A DNA stretch of 64,000 nt from Mesotaenium endlicherianum (GCA_009602735.1 WELA01001462.1:256690-320689); one strand, 5' to 3'. Positions 49,374-62,784 are shown, counted from the first letter of the stretch. The notes: generated from the letters alone by a model not told the origin. Numbers and translations are program-made.

Positions 49374-51254
49374 GAGCAGTGAGAGGAGCAGGACTACGTG
49401 CTTACAGTCACAAGCTACCCTCTGCGACAGTACAGCATATTCTCATCCTCTTCGCACTCTGGCGAAAGGACGGACCTTGAGCCGTGATGATGGGGCGATA
49501 GCCTTGCCCAAGTCTGCCACTACGTGAGGCCGGGGGACTGCCGGACTCGATTCGAATTCTGACGCAATCCTGATGCATGACTCCTAGACACAAATTCCGC
49601 ACCGTGGTTGTGACTTGCTTGTTGGCTTTATGCAGACCCCTGGCAGATGAGAGTGCTAGACAGATTGCCCGTCGCCCACCATGATCGGTAGGGAAGAAAG
49701 TACCTCCTGCTGCCAGAATACCACTGTGAGGCTCGCAGATTCGCCAGGCGATTAATGACACACAAAGAAGAAGCAAGAACCACCAGTAGTGGAGCCTCCG
49801 AGCAAATTTTTGGTGGGGGTGGTGCATGATGGCGCCCCCTTGTCCTCAGACTTTGACTCGATTGCTGAGAGCTCTGTACCTGCCTCCAGATTTAAGACCC
49901 TCAAGGACAGCTTGAGTGGTGACAGTGCCTGGGGAGCACAAGGAGGCTTCTGGTGCGGGGGAGAATTCTGGTAAGCGTCCTTGCTCTTTTGCCTGCTTCA
50001 GACTGACCTCACGAGCCGCCTCCAGCGTCTGATAGCGGCCGATATGATCATTTGGTGAGTGCCTAGAGAACCGCTTTTCGGGACTCCTGAAGGGGCCAGA
50101 AGTATGGCCGATGGTTCTGAGGACTGGCTATGCTTTCATCATTGTGAATCACGTCAAATAGCCATCCGTGCATCTCCCCCCAGCAATCTCATCATCAAGC
50201 TTTGTGTTTGAGAGATAAGGGTCTTCAGAAGGTCTTTCGCCAAAGAGGGAGGCCGGCACCTCTTCATAGTTGCCACAGTGTCACTTTGACTTATTGTGAT
50301 TTCTTACACCCGTAGGAAACATTAATAATCTTTTAAGGAATTACTGCAGCCATGCTCCCCGTTGTACTGTTCACTTCAGGGGCCGCCCTACCTTCAGACT
50401 TCGTTGTCTTGATTCAGTACGACGTACTTCTTAAGTATGACACTGATTCATAATAACCACATAAGTCTTTGGCACCTGCTCCCGGTAAAATTGGATTAGT
50501 AGCTGGCGATCTTATAGACTTCCTTCCATATCATTGTCCAACGAAAATAAGCGACTCCCCGATTAACTTCAAAAGTAACCCCCTAGCAGACTTTGAGCAC
50601 CGTGTCAACATGGGGCAAGAGTACTCGCAAGCTGCTTGCAGGTCCTTGCAAGAACCATCCCAGATTTCGACCTCTTGGCCATAAGATGAAGTCTGATGCC
50701 GGTCATTCGAATCAAAACGCTCTCCTGTCGAGAGTGAAGTGCATACTTAAATTCGTATTCTGCGCAAGGCACGGAGTGAGGTGAGGGTGAGGTGCGGAGC
50801 AGGTACGGAGAAGCGATCCGTGGGAACGACTAAAAACCACTAAAAACAGGCTTGAGTGCCTGTAGCTGCATGGTAGTCGTTTGGTTTAGCGCAAGCTCAC
50901 GCATGTACTGGCCTTTAGGAAGCCATAGCAAATGAGTCACATACGATTTGAAAAATGCGCAGAACCACTCGTATAGAGTCTCGTACTCATCAGGGCGTTT
51001 CGTGGAAAGGGTTGTTGTGTGGAGTGTATGATGCTTTTAGGGAGTCGATGTGGCTATTTGACAAGGACGTCAGTGCCAGAGATGGATGATAGCAGAAGAG
51101 CATGAGATACGACATGGGTCGAACATAGCGGGTGTTCCTGTTCGAATACTGTCCTTCTGCTTATGCTGGATTCATGGACCTTTTTCTTTCTGACCTCAAA
51201 TAATGAGTAGTATGGAAGCAATGAGCGTTGGTGTCTTGTGATTTATATTTGTCC
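49374..51254. other. Divergent intergenic region (GT61 and kinase promoters)
   Basis: It separates the 5' ends of the GT61 gene (-) and the kinase gene (+), so it should hold both promoters. A stretch at about 49789-49971 stays open for 61 codons and ends at a good donor (GGTAAGCGTCC). It could be a 5' exon of an unknown transcript, but I cannot link it to either gene. Confidence 0.5.
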
Positions 51255-54200
51255 ATGATACCAAAAACAATGAGGCCAGAAAAAAAACGGACGATGGTGC
51301 CTGGTATGCAAATAGGCTATGCTGTCAGCATAGCTACAGCTGCATACGTTTTGTATGTTGCAGGGGCGGGCTCCTTCTCCCCCTACGCAGCACCCTTACA
51401 TGAGCAGGGGAAGGAGCAGAGCTGTGAATCCTCTTTCTGGTCAAGTTGCGCAAAGAATGCACCTGCAAGCCGGAGCGTCTTCTCCCAGCCTGCTCTTTTA
51501 GCGGCAGGAGCGGTGCTAGCCCTCAGCCTCACGCTCGTCCACCTCCTCAGTTGGGCTCTGGAAACCGCGGAGAAAAATGCTCTGGAGGCTAGGAAGCTTC
51601 ATGAGCTGTTAGAGGCAGAGCGCAGTAAGCCTGTCGCAGAGCCTTACAAAGTGGGACACTCTGCCCTGCTGGCTGTCCTCGCCCAGGAGGTTCGGGAACC
51701 CCTGACAGGTGACTCCTTCTCGTCCCTGCTTTGCTTCTAGGAGCTATGAAAAGGAGTGTTCATACAATCTGAGACCGTCCTGAGCTCCAGGTGACAGTAC
51801 ACGTGTCTCTTTCTTGATGTCTGGGGGGCAGGGGTAGGGGACATGCAAGCGTCCCCCAATGCATGCACATGGGGGGTTGGTTGTCTGGGACCATGGAGTG
51901 CCTTGCTCCATATGATGGGTGGCTCCTGTGGGCCTGGCACCTGTACGTGAGGCTGGCGAGCAAGGGCATGGAGAGAGGGCCCTGCCGCCTTCCAGGCTCA
52001 TACCCAGCCAGCATGCCTTGTCGTTGTGGAGGCGGTGCAAGGTAGCGACAGTTGTGCATCTGGAGGAAAGGTGGCAGGCCTCTGATGGCCAGGCGTCCGC
52101 GTGAGCATGGTTTGTCACGTGGGCTGGGGGTTGCAAGCGAGGCTCTCAATTCCAGGGAAGCGGGCATTCATCCACTTGCGGCCTGGAGCGTCTTGCGAGT
52201 GTAGGCTGCGCAACTCTAAGCTGAACCCTCCGCACGGCCTTCAGTCCGAGGAGGATGTGCAGAGAAGAGAGAGAGACAGAGCAAGAGGGCTTTCTGTCAT
52301 ATCGACAAGGGAAGGGGGAAAAGGGAAGGGGGGGGGAGAGCTTGTTGGCTGTGTGGGAGCCGGGCCCATGGGATGTGACGTGGGTGGGGATGGTCATGGC
52401 AGAGGGTGGGAGAGCACTAGTTGCTGGCATATGACAACAAGTGGAGAGCCCCTCCCTCTGCTGCAGTGAGGGCTAAAGAGTGGTGCAGGCACTACTTCCT
52501 AGCTATCCCCCGCGCACGCTCGCCTACTCTGTGCCCAGCCGCCACTCTCGCCCACCCGCTTTCCTTTCTCTCTGTCTCACTTGCCCATTCTCTTGCCGTA
52601 TCGTCCTCTCACTCACTCGCTCACTCCCTCGCTCTCTGCCCCTTGCCCGCTCGCTCCCTTGCTCTCCCGCGCAAGCGTGCCGTCCGGCGCCGGCCCTGAT
52701 CCTGTGCGGCTGGTCGCCTCCGTGCATCCCCTGCACCTCCGCTCCGGCTGCTGCAAGCGAGTGGGAGCAGGCGTGCTGGGCATGGTGCAGCTGCTGCAGG
52801 GGTCGCACCTGGACGCGCTGCAGGCCGACATCGCGCGCACGGCGCAGACGAGCAGCCGCGCGCTCATCCAGGTCATCAACAACGCGCTGGACCTGCCCAA
52901 GATGGACGCGGGCCAGCTGTGCCTGGACGTGGCGCCCTTTGAGATGCGCACGCTCGTGGACGATGTCCTGGGGCTCTACGGGCCGCAGATGAACGAGAAG
53001 GGCGTCGAGCTGGCGGCGCTGGTGCTGGACGCGGTCCCCTCCTCCGTCCTCGGAGACGCTCTCCGCTTCCGCCAGGTTGGCGCTCCGCGAACCCCACCCT
53101 CCCTGCCTCTGGCTCTGGCCTGGACCCAGAAGAATCGGCTACGGAGGGCCAAGCTTCCCCAGCTAGACTCGCCCCCTGCCTAGCTTCAAGCGGAGGAGGC
53201 GTTCTAGCCGCCTCTCCCAGGAGTATGCAGGCAGCGCTTGGCAGGCCTGTTGGGCCCTCATACCTCCCGGGAGGGAGGGAGGGAGGGTGGTACGACTCTC
53301 ACCCCTCCGCCTCCATTTCCGCAGGTGCTGACAAATCTCATCGCAACATCTGTCCACTTCACGGACCACGGTCACACATTTGTGTGCATCCACGTGGCGC
53401 CCTCCGATGCAAACGACGACGACGAGTTCCACGACCTGCCCGAGGCCAATGAGGACGACGCCCAGGTGCAGCCACCCGGCTTCTCTGAGCCCGCCACCTC
53501 GTCGCCCCTCAGGGCCACCTCCATGCCGGCCGCCACGCGCGCATCGCTGGAGGGGGGGCCGGGCAATAGGGCATCTCAAGCCGGCAGCGCACCCCCTGCC
53601 AGGGCCACCAGCTCTACCTTTGGGGAGGGCGGCAGCGCCCCCCATCGCCCCACCCCTAGAAGGTCCTTCGAGAGCAGCACCAGCCTGGCGTTTGCCGAGG
53701 ACTCTACCAGCGGCTCTCCCGGGGGGGGTGCCACTGCGGGCGGCGCCTCCTCCTTGGGGTTTGTACCGAAGCAACGTGCGCTGAAGGAGGGCGAGTACGG
53801 CACTTTGAGCGGGCGGCAGGCTGCTGATGGGAGCAACTCCTGGGATGCCATCTGTCAGATGATGACGGAGCAGCAGCAGCGGCACAAGGCGCTCCTGGCA
53901 CGGCCCGACGGCGGGCGCGGGGCCAAGCGCGTGAAGCTGGTGGTGTCGGTGGAGGACACGGGACGCGGCCTCCCGGAGGCCGTGCAGGAGAGCATCTTTG
54001 AGCCCTTCAAGGAGGCGGACGCCGTCGCGCAGAAGCGCTACGCGGGCCCAGGTGTCAGCCTCTCAGTCTCCCGGAGGTACTCCCGCCTGCTTTTTTTTCC
54101 CCTCCTTGTGCGTCTACTGCAGGCTGTCACTCTCTTGACCCTGCTTGGTGTCTGCTTGTTTGCGCTCCAGGGTTCCCAGCGTACAGTTTGCCAAGAGGCA

Positions 54201-57045
54201 CGCTTTCAGGCCCCGGCATTGGCTCGCGCGTGTGCGTTGCAGCCACAGCAAGGACAAGAGAGGGCAACCGTTCTCTTTTGGAAACTCCCTCCCTCCTTCC
54301 TCCCTCCCTCCCGCTGGTGGGCTGACAATCGTTCTCTTCTAGCAGGCTGGTGGCTCTGATGGGCGGTGAACTGTCGCTGACAAGCCGGCCCGGCGTGGGG
54401 ACCACGGTGACGCTGGAGGTGGAGATGGAGCAGACGCAGAAGGGCGCCAACAGGAGCGCGCTCATCGGCGCTGTGATGGGCGACGAGCACCAGCTGGACT
54501 TTGCCGCCAACCGTGCCAAGCTGCGCGGCCTGCGCGTGCTCGTCGTCGACGCCTCCCCCGTCCGCCAGCAGGTAGTCCTCAGCGCCCAGACGCGCCGCAT
54601 GCAGGCCAGTGGCTGTCTCCCCATCGGGATTATAGGGCTCCAAGTGAGTCTCGCCCGGGGGGGGCGGGGGGGGGGGAGCTGCTCAGTCAGGCCCATACGT
54701 TGGGGCTTGCTAGAAGCGTGCAAGCATGGATAGTTGGCCGAGAGGGCTCCAGCACCTCTTTCACACAGGCACCGGCACGGCTCCCCCAATGGGCGCGTCC
54801 GGCCGGACACGCCACGCGCTTTGGCTACACCATTCTTCTCTCTTGACCCACTCAGCTCTCCATGCGAGTGGAGCAGCGCACATTGTAGCCGCCTCGTCCT
54901 GACATCAGCACTCTCATCCACTGCTCTGTGCTTCCGTACTTGCCAGGTGGCAGCCACGTACTTGGCCAGGCTGGGGCTGAGTGTGGACCTCTCAGACAGC
55001 GTCCCCGCCGCTGCACTGGCCCTGAGCCAGGCCATGGAGGCCGCCGCTGCCGCCGCCGCCGCAGCAGCCGCCGCTTCCTCTTCCTCCCCAGCCGCTGTGG
55101 CTCTGAGCTCGTTGGCATCCGGCGCTGCTGCGGCAGCTGGCGGCGATGCTGCTGGGGGGGGCGGTGCCAGGCGGAAGCTGCGGTGGGATGTGGTGGTGGT
55201 GGACGCGTGCGCGGACGGGCCCGGGTCCGGCATGGAGCTGGGGCGCATGCTGCTGCAGGTGCACGAGGTGCTGCTGGCCTCCAAGGGCTCCGCGCCGCCC
55301 CTGCCCCGGTTCGCACAGCTATCTCCCGCCCGCCCCCCAACTTGCTCGCTCTGGTGCTTCCTCTCCCTATGTCGCTGTGCACTCCTCCTTCCATCCAGAG
55401 CAGCCACAGTAGCCACAGCAGCAGAGGCACGGTGGCGACGGAGGGGCGCTGCCATGCCAGGTGAGCTCGGTGGAGCAGTATCAGGCGGCCACGTGTGTCT
55501 CCCTCAGCTGTTTGGTCAGGGTTTGCTGCTGCTGTTGGTGCTATGTGCAGGATGGTGCTGGCGACGGTCAGCGAGGACGAGGAGGTGGAGGCGGAGGCGG
55601 CCAGAAACGGCTTTGCGGGCGTGCTGGTGAAGCCGTTCCGCGCCAGCCAGCTGATGACGTGCCTGCTGCAGGCGGTGGGGGTGAGCGTCCGCGAGGGCAG
55701 CGCTCTGGCCGTGAAGCGGCGCCAGGTGCTGCTGCGGCTCACCCTTAAGGACAAGAAGGTCATGGTAAGTCAGCGCTCGCACAGGAGGCCACCCTCGGGC
55801 AGGCTGGCTGACATGCTGGCTGGCTGGCTGGTATATTGGTATTCGTTTGGCGGGGGAGGGGGTGGGGGGGGAGGAGGATGGGGGGCAGCGATGGTCCCTC
55901 AGCTGCTTATAAGTTTTCGACTGTTGCCTTGTTGTACCCGGTTCATGTGCGCGATGTGCGAATAGCGGTTCTAGCTGGACCAGCTCCCGCAGCGGCAGGC
56001 AAATTCTTTTCCTTGCGGCAAGCAGGCGTGTGCTTCAGGGAGCGGCCCGGTGGGCACTCTTCTTCTGGGGCTGAGGCGTAATCAGCTGGGGGTGTGGGTG
56101 GGGCGCAGGTGGTGGACGACGACTTCGTGAGCAGGAAGGCAGCGGGGCTGACGCTGTCCAAGTTTGCGGAGGTGACCCTGGCTGTGGAGAGCGGCAAGGA
56201 GGCCATCCGGCGGCTGCAGCCCCCCCACGAGTTTGACCTCGTGCTGGTCAGCACCGGCATGCACGAGATAGACGGGTGCGTCTTCCTGCCTGGCAGCGGG
56301 GGAGCCCACCTCGCTTGCCCGGGGCCCGTCCGTCTTGAGTGCTGGTGCTGGTGCTGGGTGCTGGGTGCTGGGTGCTGGTTCTGCCCGTGTTAGGGGTTCT
56401 CGCAGTGTCCCTAATTCTCCTGTAAGACACTGATAATGGTGTGCTCCCGCTGGCTGTGGCTGTTGGCTGTATGCCGCTGCTATTACTACTGGGTATGGAT
56501 GATACTTGCTAGGATGATCAATATACTGTAGGCAAGTGTGAGTGTGTGTGCGTGTATGTGTGCTGTGCAACGGACAGGCCTGTTCATCTGTCTGCAATTT
56601 TCATGCATGGAAAATGGGTGCAAAGGTGGCATGGTGGGTGGCCATTGGCAATGTTGTGTACAAGTGTGATGAGGCGATACCGCGTTGTAATACAAGCACG
56701 TGGACTTGTTTTCACTCTTTTGCTTATTTTGCCCCTCGCCTTTCCTTACTTCTGTGCAGATTTGAAGTCACGAAGATTGTGCGCAAGCTCGAAGATGCGG
56801 ATCTGTCGAGGTTACAGGGCAAGTACGGTAAGGATGTTGGGAAGTTTCGGGTTCCCATAGTTGGTCTTCTGACTGATATTGGCCCGGTCGAACGAGAAAA
56901 TTGCGAGACGTCCGGTATGAATGCGAGTGTAGCTAAGCCAATAGAGGAAGATGAGTTGCTAGCAGTCCTCTCCAAGATATTTGAGACCAAGGAGATGGCA
57001 TCAGCTCATGTTGCTAGCGTGCAGAGCCATCAGAACTTTTCTTAA
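51255..57045 (+). CDS. AHK-like hybrid histidine kinase, apparently phosphorelay-dead and without CHASE domain
   Basis: Eight exons, 51255-51708, 52771-53075, 53325-54076, 54346-54571, 54947-55308, 55551-55764, 56109-56275 and 56760-57045, keep phase and give 921 residues. From the dimerisation domain to the C-terminus the order and wording follow plant cytokinin receptors (AHK2/3/4): DHp (RALIQVINNALDLPKMDAGQ), ATPase (LSGRQAADGSNSWDAI, VEDTGRGLPEAVQESIFEPF), receiver-like domain (LRVLVVDASPVRQQ ... VLVKPFRASQLM) and a final receiver (VVDDDFVSRKAAGLTLSKF ... MHEIDGFEV). The key residues are lost. The His of SHEIRTP is Gln144 (AQEVREP), the N-box Asn is Thr261 (NLIATSVHF), the G2 box reads AGPGVSL (493-499), and the receiver's phospho-acceptor Asp is Ser819 (VLVSTGM). 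The DTGRG box, the receiver's acidic pocket and the Lys of VAKP remain. Two membrane spans (about 19-37 and 79-99) enclose only about 40 residues, so there is no CHASE sensor. A disordered insert of about 180 residues splits the ATPase domain. An upstream coding exon cannot be excluded. Confidence 0.88.
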
Positions 57046-58113
57046 GTCCATTGTGATGCATAAGTTATAGAGTGTTAGTTTCTTGTGAATTGTGATCTAT
57101 TTATGTGTCAGTCCTAGGAAATTACCTCGCAAGACAAGTCCTTGTACCAGGAGCAAAAGCTTACAGGTTTAGAAGACAAACCAAGTTAGTCCTGGGGTTT
57201 AATTTATTAGCAAGGAGCACGTAGGATAGTGTGGACAAGCTAAAATAGTTCAAGACAAATAATAGAAGTTGTAGTCTGATGGATGTTGCTTAGGGGACAT
57301 GTGTCCATTTTTAGATGGCGCAATGACCTTATTAAACACCGCGTTTGGTAAAACACAAGTCGTAATGCTTGAGGCTCACATGACGACTAACACCTCTTGG
57401 GCCTTGGCGGCGTTGCTATGGTGCAAGTAAAAGTCAGGATCTAAGATGTTGTTTTAATTTGACCATTTGCAAGTGGGGGCTCAAAGGTTAATGCTTATCA
57501 TTTTGATCGTGCATTAAGGAGCCAATTGCGACAGTGTCAACTTTCTACATTTAATAAAATGCTCAGGCAACGTGCTCGAGCTTAGCACCACTGATGACAA
57601 GTTGGTATTGAAGGTCCTACGGTTCTTACGTCTTTAATTTCTTAGAAATTGGCTTCATCCTCGCGTGAGCAACATGACTACCCAGACTAGTCAGCAAGGA
57701 CGGAATGTAGCGAGTAACGCCTGACAGGACATAAGTGAAGTCGATCTGAACGTGAACATTGCTCGAAACGTTTTCAACACGTTTTTAACCACGTGACTCT
57801 CGGACGACGGCAGCGCATCACAATTTTCGAAAAGTTTTCATTTCTTGAAAATATATGAACATAGAAGAAAGACTCTGGGCGCAAGAATTGCCGAGGTTTT
57901 AAGAGTTCCGCCCAAAACCAAGGCTTCCCTTCAGTTCTCATATTTGTCCGACTTATTAAGGCCAAGTTTGGACCTTCTTAGGGGTACTTTTAATGCATGT
58001 CTTTTGAGGTGTCCTTTTGGCCAAGTAAGTGATTCTGTTGTTGCATGAATTTGCGGCCTCTCTAGAAGGACAGCAGTGCGATTCGTCAGTCCATTTGTGC
58101 TGACAGGCACGCA
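57046..58113. other. Intergenic region between the kinase gene and CCT7
   Basis: AT-rich, with no recognisable gene. It should hold the kinase 3' UTR and the CCT7 promoter. Confidence 0.6.
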
Positions 58114-61100
58114 ATGGCGAATATGATGGTACGTATGTGCGGAAGTCTTAATTTGTGCTACCGACGCCCTTTGTGGCCCTCCTTGGTGGAATTGCACGGT
58201 GAAATATGTGTTCATGGAACGAATATTTTGTGCGAATGTCCTTAGTCGCTGAAAGAGTATGAGGATGCACTTAATAGTACCAGGACCGAAACATGACCTC
58301 GTGTGTGCTTCCTATTCAGCTGCACTTCAATGTCAGGTGTAAGACTGATCATTGAGGACTTTCGGTAAATCTGGATGTTATTCTCGGTCCGTCTATATTT
58401 TAGGATTCCAGGCTTGAGTTTGTTCGGACCAGTATTGAGCTTATAGGCTCGTGTGTTATTTGGCTGTCAGCTAATACAAGGACTTGGTTGTTCTCTGTGG
58501 TATTGACAGCAACCACAAATCATCCTTCTTAAAGAAGGAACTGATACATCCCAAGGGAAAGCGCAGTTGATCAGCAACATCAATGCATGTTTAGCTGTGG
58601 TTGATGCTGTGCGTACGACACTTGGACCTCGTGGTATGGACAAATTGATCCACGATGACAAGGGTAACACAACCATTTCAAATGATGGGGCCACCATCAT
58701 GAAGCTCCTTGACATCATACATCCCGCAGCCAAAACTCTGGTTGATATAGCCAAATCACAAGATTCTGAGGTAAGCAGACTAGACTGGTCAGAATAGAGA
58801 CAAATGATCATTATGAGTATCGTGTTCTCACACAAACTTCCTGACGCACATACACATAGGACGGGGACAGTTTGTTGAGCTGGTTTGCCAACGAGGAAGA
58901 TTAGTTGACTTGGGTTGTCATGTGTTGCAGCAGAATCATCACTTCGGATTTGGAAGTGCTAGTACATAAGATTGTTCCAGTAAGCGGTCAAAGTTAGTGG
59001 GTCATACTCAGCAAAAAGTGGGGCTTGGGATAAAATCTTACTAATATTCAGAGTAATTCATGTCCAGTGTGGCAGAAAAGTTTGCACGAATCAATTGTAA
59101 TAACGACTGGATGCAGCAGAAAGAAGCTATTTGCTTTATACCTGTTGCCCGAATTACCCCTTAAGCATGCACTCTTCAGTATGGCTTCATCATAGCTATG
59201 AGGCCTGCCGGCTTGTGGCTCCATACAGGTAGGGGATGGGACCACAACGGTTGTGCTGCTAGCTGGGGAGTTCCTGCGGGAAGCCAAGCCCTTCGTCGAG
59301 GATGGCGTTCATCCCCAACTGATTGTCAGAAGCTTCAGGGCTGCTGCTAACCTGGTAGGCCTTCAATTGCTTCTTTCGCTGTGAATGCCTTAATGTTAGG
59401 CCATGCTCTGCGTTGCCTTGTGAGGATTTGTGGACACCTTCATGTAACAAGTGGAACCAATACCCCAGGTTTGCAGCACTTTGATGTAGGTTATGGAGCA
59501 TAAACAGACATGGTTTTAGGCCCTCAAGGATCAGGAAACACTTGGTATTGGTTTCTTGTTAAGGGCTTTAAGTGCTCCTAATCTGACCCCTATTTTTTCT
59601 GGAAGTGCCGCTAGTGCCTGTACGTGCTTACGTCACTTGCACAGCTGATTCTGCAGTTTTGTTCATGCATGTGAGTACTGGCCATCTGCTCTTCCAGCCT
59701 TACAACTCTCGATGCTTTGCAGTCCTGTCTGGTGCCATCCGCGCCCGTGCCCAATGCCCCTCCTTTAGCACTCTTGAAGCACATCATCACCACATTCTTG
59801 CTCATTCTGTGCAGGCAGTCCAACAAGTGAAAGACCTAGCAGTAAGCATAGAAGGTAAGAGCCGAGAGGAGAAGAAATCCATGCTGGAAAAATGTGCTGC
59901 CACAACGCTGAGCTCGAAGCTGGTGGGGGGAGAGAAGGAGTTCTTTGCCAAGATGGTGGTGGACTCCGTCATGGCGCTTGACGACGACGTGCCTCTCAAC
60001 ATGATTGGTGTGAAGAAGGTATGCATATGCTCCGGCGACCAAAACAGTGCTCCAGTGACTGAAACACCGCATGGTCTCTTGGGAGGGGTCTCTTCTGAGC
60101 TCAGGGTCGTGCCTGAACCATCTATTCCTGTGGACCTGTCAAGCGTAGGCCGAAGGAATAGACCTGCTATTGTGTTGTTCCTTCTGACTTATGTCGCTTT
60201 GATATCCCCTGATAAGCATATTCTGCCACTTGTTTATTTCTGGCCCTCCTCCTCCTCCAAAACCCCACCCCCAACCCCAACCCCCCTCTTCCCTTTTCCC
60301 ATCAAGAAAAGCACGGGATAAGCAAAGCCCAGCAATAAACATATCTCCTGAGATTGATAAAAATACCTGTTGAGGAGTTATGGAGGTAGGGTCCAGTAAC
60401 ACATCAGACCGTATGAAGGAGGAGAGGCCTGCCAATCACAAAGTCAAGGAGTAGCATCGCACACCAACACGCTGCAAGCCTCCTTCCGCCTTGCAGGTAC
60501 AAGGAGGAACCATGAGGGACTCGTTTCTGGTAGAGGGCGTGGCCTTTAAGAAGACGTTCTCGTACGCCGGCTTCGAGCAACAACCCAAGAGCTTCCAGAG
60601 CCCCAAGATCTTGCTCCTCAACCTGGAGCTGGAGCTGAAGTCGGAGAAGGAGAACGCAGAAGTCAGGTGAGGGTCGCCCGCCCACTGCCGAGCTGGACCA
60701 CATAGGTCTCGGGAATTGTGAGTGTAGCAACATCAGGGGAAGGCCACGGCGCTTGTTTTTTATCGTGCATGGGTGGGCATCCGTTCGTGCTCAACATAGC
60801 TCAGCTTTGCATCTCGCACCTTCATGCTGCTGTGTTACCCAGCCTACTTGCAGCAGCACCGGCAACGGCAGCAGCACCGGTGCTCGTGCTTTGGTTTGAG
60901 CAACTTTCAGGCATGCAGCGTGGACCTCCGGAGTTGGAATTCTGCCGCCTCCAGCTTTCCTCATCTGATTCTTTGCGTGCATCTGTGTCTGATGCACTTG
61001 TGTCGCCGAACTTTGCAAGCGGCAATGTGTGCTCAGGCTCTCGGATCCGGCGCAGTACCAGTCCATCGTGGACGCAGAGTGGAACATCATCTACGACAAG

Positions 61101-62447
61101 CTGGACAAGTGCGTCGCCAGCGGGGCCAAGATTGTGCTGTCCCGCCTGGCAATTGGGGACCTGGCCACTCAGGTGCGCTCTTGCACGCTCCTAGCCCCCC
61201 CCCCAAAAGCCACCAGCAGCTTACCCTCTGCAGCTGCAAGGCTGGCTCTTCTTTCCCTGCCATGCAGCAAGGGGGCTCTCTGGATGGACTGCCCGCGCTG
61301 GCATTTTCTCGCACATGTCACGTGCTTGATGATCTCAAATCATCAGTCTTGCCTAGCGCAGGTGTACCTTCTTCATGTATCACTTCCTTATATTGAGAGA
61401 AAAGCGTGGATAACGAGCATGATATTTCTGAGCCTATGGACTTCTAATCTCTTGGCTGGGTTGCGCGGGGTTGAATCGAGTGGTGCAGTATTTTGCTGAC
61501 AGAGACATCTTCTGCGCGGGAAGAGTGGCGGAGGATGACCTCCACCGCGTGGCCAAGGCTACAGGCGGGGCCATCCAGACCACTGTCAACAATGTCGTAC
61601 CCGAGGTATTGGCGGAGCCATCGCCTGCCCACCCCTTTTCGAGTGCGGTTCCCCTGGCTTCTGGTCTGCCTGCTGCTGTGCAGTGCAAGGCCGGTGCTGC
61701 TAGATTCTGAATCAGCAAGACGAGCCATGCACCACAACTGTGTGGATGTGCACAAGGGCTGCTCCCGCTCGCGGTCTCACTGCTAGGCCCATTGCAGCCT
61801 CGTGCCATCTGTGCTGTGTCGAGCGTCTACAGCCACCACGCGCGGCGAGCGTACACATGTTCACGCGCTATGGCACATGCCCAGGATGCTGAGATTCGAT
61901 ATTGCAACACAAGGACGACCGTACACATGGGTCGTGTCTTGCATGTGATCGTGCTAAACTGACGGGCACAGTCGCCTGATGCTGCAAGCGTGCTGACATG
62001 ATGCCCATGCACGTGTGTCATGGGGCGGGCTACCAGGTGATGGGCGAGTGCGCAAACTTTGAGGAGAGGCAAGTGGGCAACGAGAGGTTCAATCTGTTCA
62101 CAGGCTGCCCGCACGCCAAGACCGCCACCATAGTCCTGCGCGGCGGCGCCGAGCAGGTACTTCTTCTTGCTGCTGCGCCTCCCGTCTCCACTCTTGCACC
62201 GCATGTGCAGGGGTCAGCTCTGAGTCATCACACAAGTGTAGGACAGAGAGCCCTAAGCCTGGATATGCTTCAGTGATGCGGCCCGTGTGCTGACCCCGCC
62301 CCGGGAGACTCTTCATGTGGCTTCGTGGGTGCGCGTGCGGAGGAGCAGTTCATTGAGGAGGCGGACCGCAGCCTCCACGACGCCATCATGATTGTCAGGC
62401 GGGCCGTCAAGAACTCCAACGTGGTGGCGGGGGGCGGCGCCACTGAA
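58114..62447 (+). CDS. CCT7: T-complex protein 1 subunit eta (CCT7), 5' three-quarters
   Basis: It encodes one of the eight subunits of the cytosolic chaperonin CCT/TRiC, which folds actin and tubulin. Visible exons: 58114-58128, 58510-58770, 59229-59354, 59815-60018, 60497-60666, 61037-61172, 61489-61605, 62037-62156 and 62349-62447, all phase-consistent, 416 codons. Exon 1 codes only MANMM before a GTACGT donor. Exon 2 starts [20 protein letters not shown], so the start matches land-plant CCT7 (MASMMQPQ...). ATP-binding blocks are [29 protein letters not shown] and [12 protein letters not shown]. Eta-type blocks are [39 protein letters not shown] and [15 protein letters not shown], ending at VVAGGGATE. 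The remaining quarter of the protein must lie right of the window. The intron after 62447 is longer than 1.5 kb. Confidence 0.95.
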
Positions 62448-62784
62448 GTACGGAATACTGAGCTCCTCCTGCTCTGAGCCCTCCTGTACTCCCTCATCTG
62501 CTGCCATCCCCGGGCCCATCACCGTCCAATACACAAAACATTTACTGTTAAGCCCCCTGGGGACCCCCCTGCAGCACCCCACCCCTGGGCCGCTTTTAGA
62601 AGAGCTGGCAATCTTACTTGTGGTGCCTCTCTTGGGCTCAACCTTGCCATGTCCGCGAATTTGAGTGTGGATCGGATAGCACAACTGCGATGGGTGTGTG
62701 CGCGTGTGTGTGTGGGTGTGCACACGCCTACTTTTGTGCTTAATTTACTCACGGTCATTAAGGACCTCCAGCAGTTTGAGAGTT

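Noticed and set aside
53163-55763. Long minus-strand open frames opposite the kinase exons
   Set aside because: They are GC-driven shadows of the plus-strand exons and are Arg/Pro/Ala-rich without domains. The plus strand has matched splice phases and AHK blocks.
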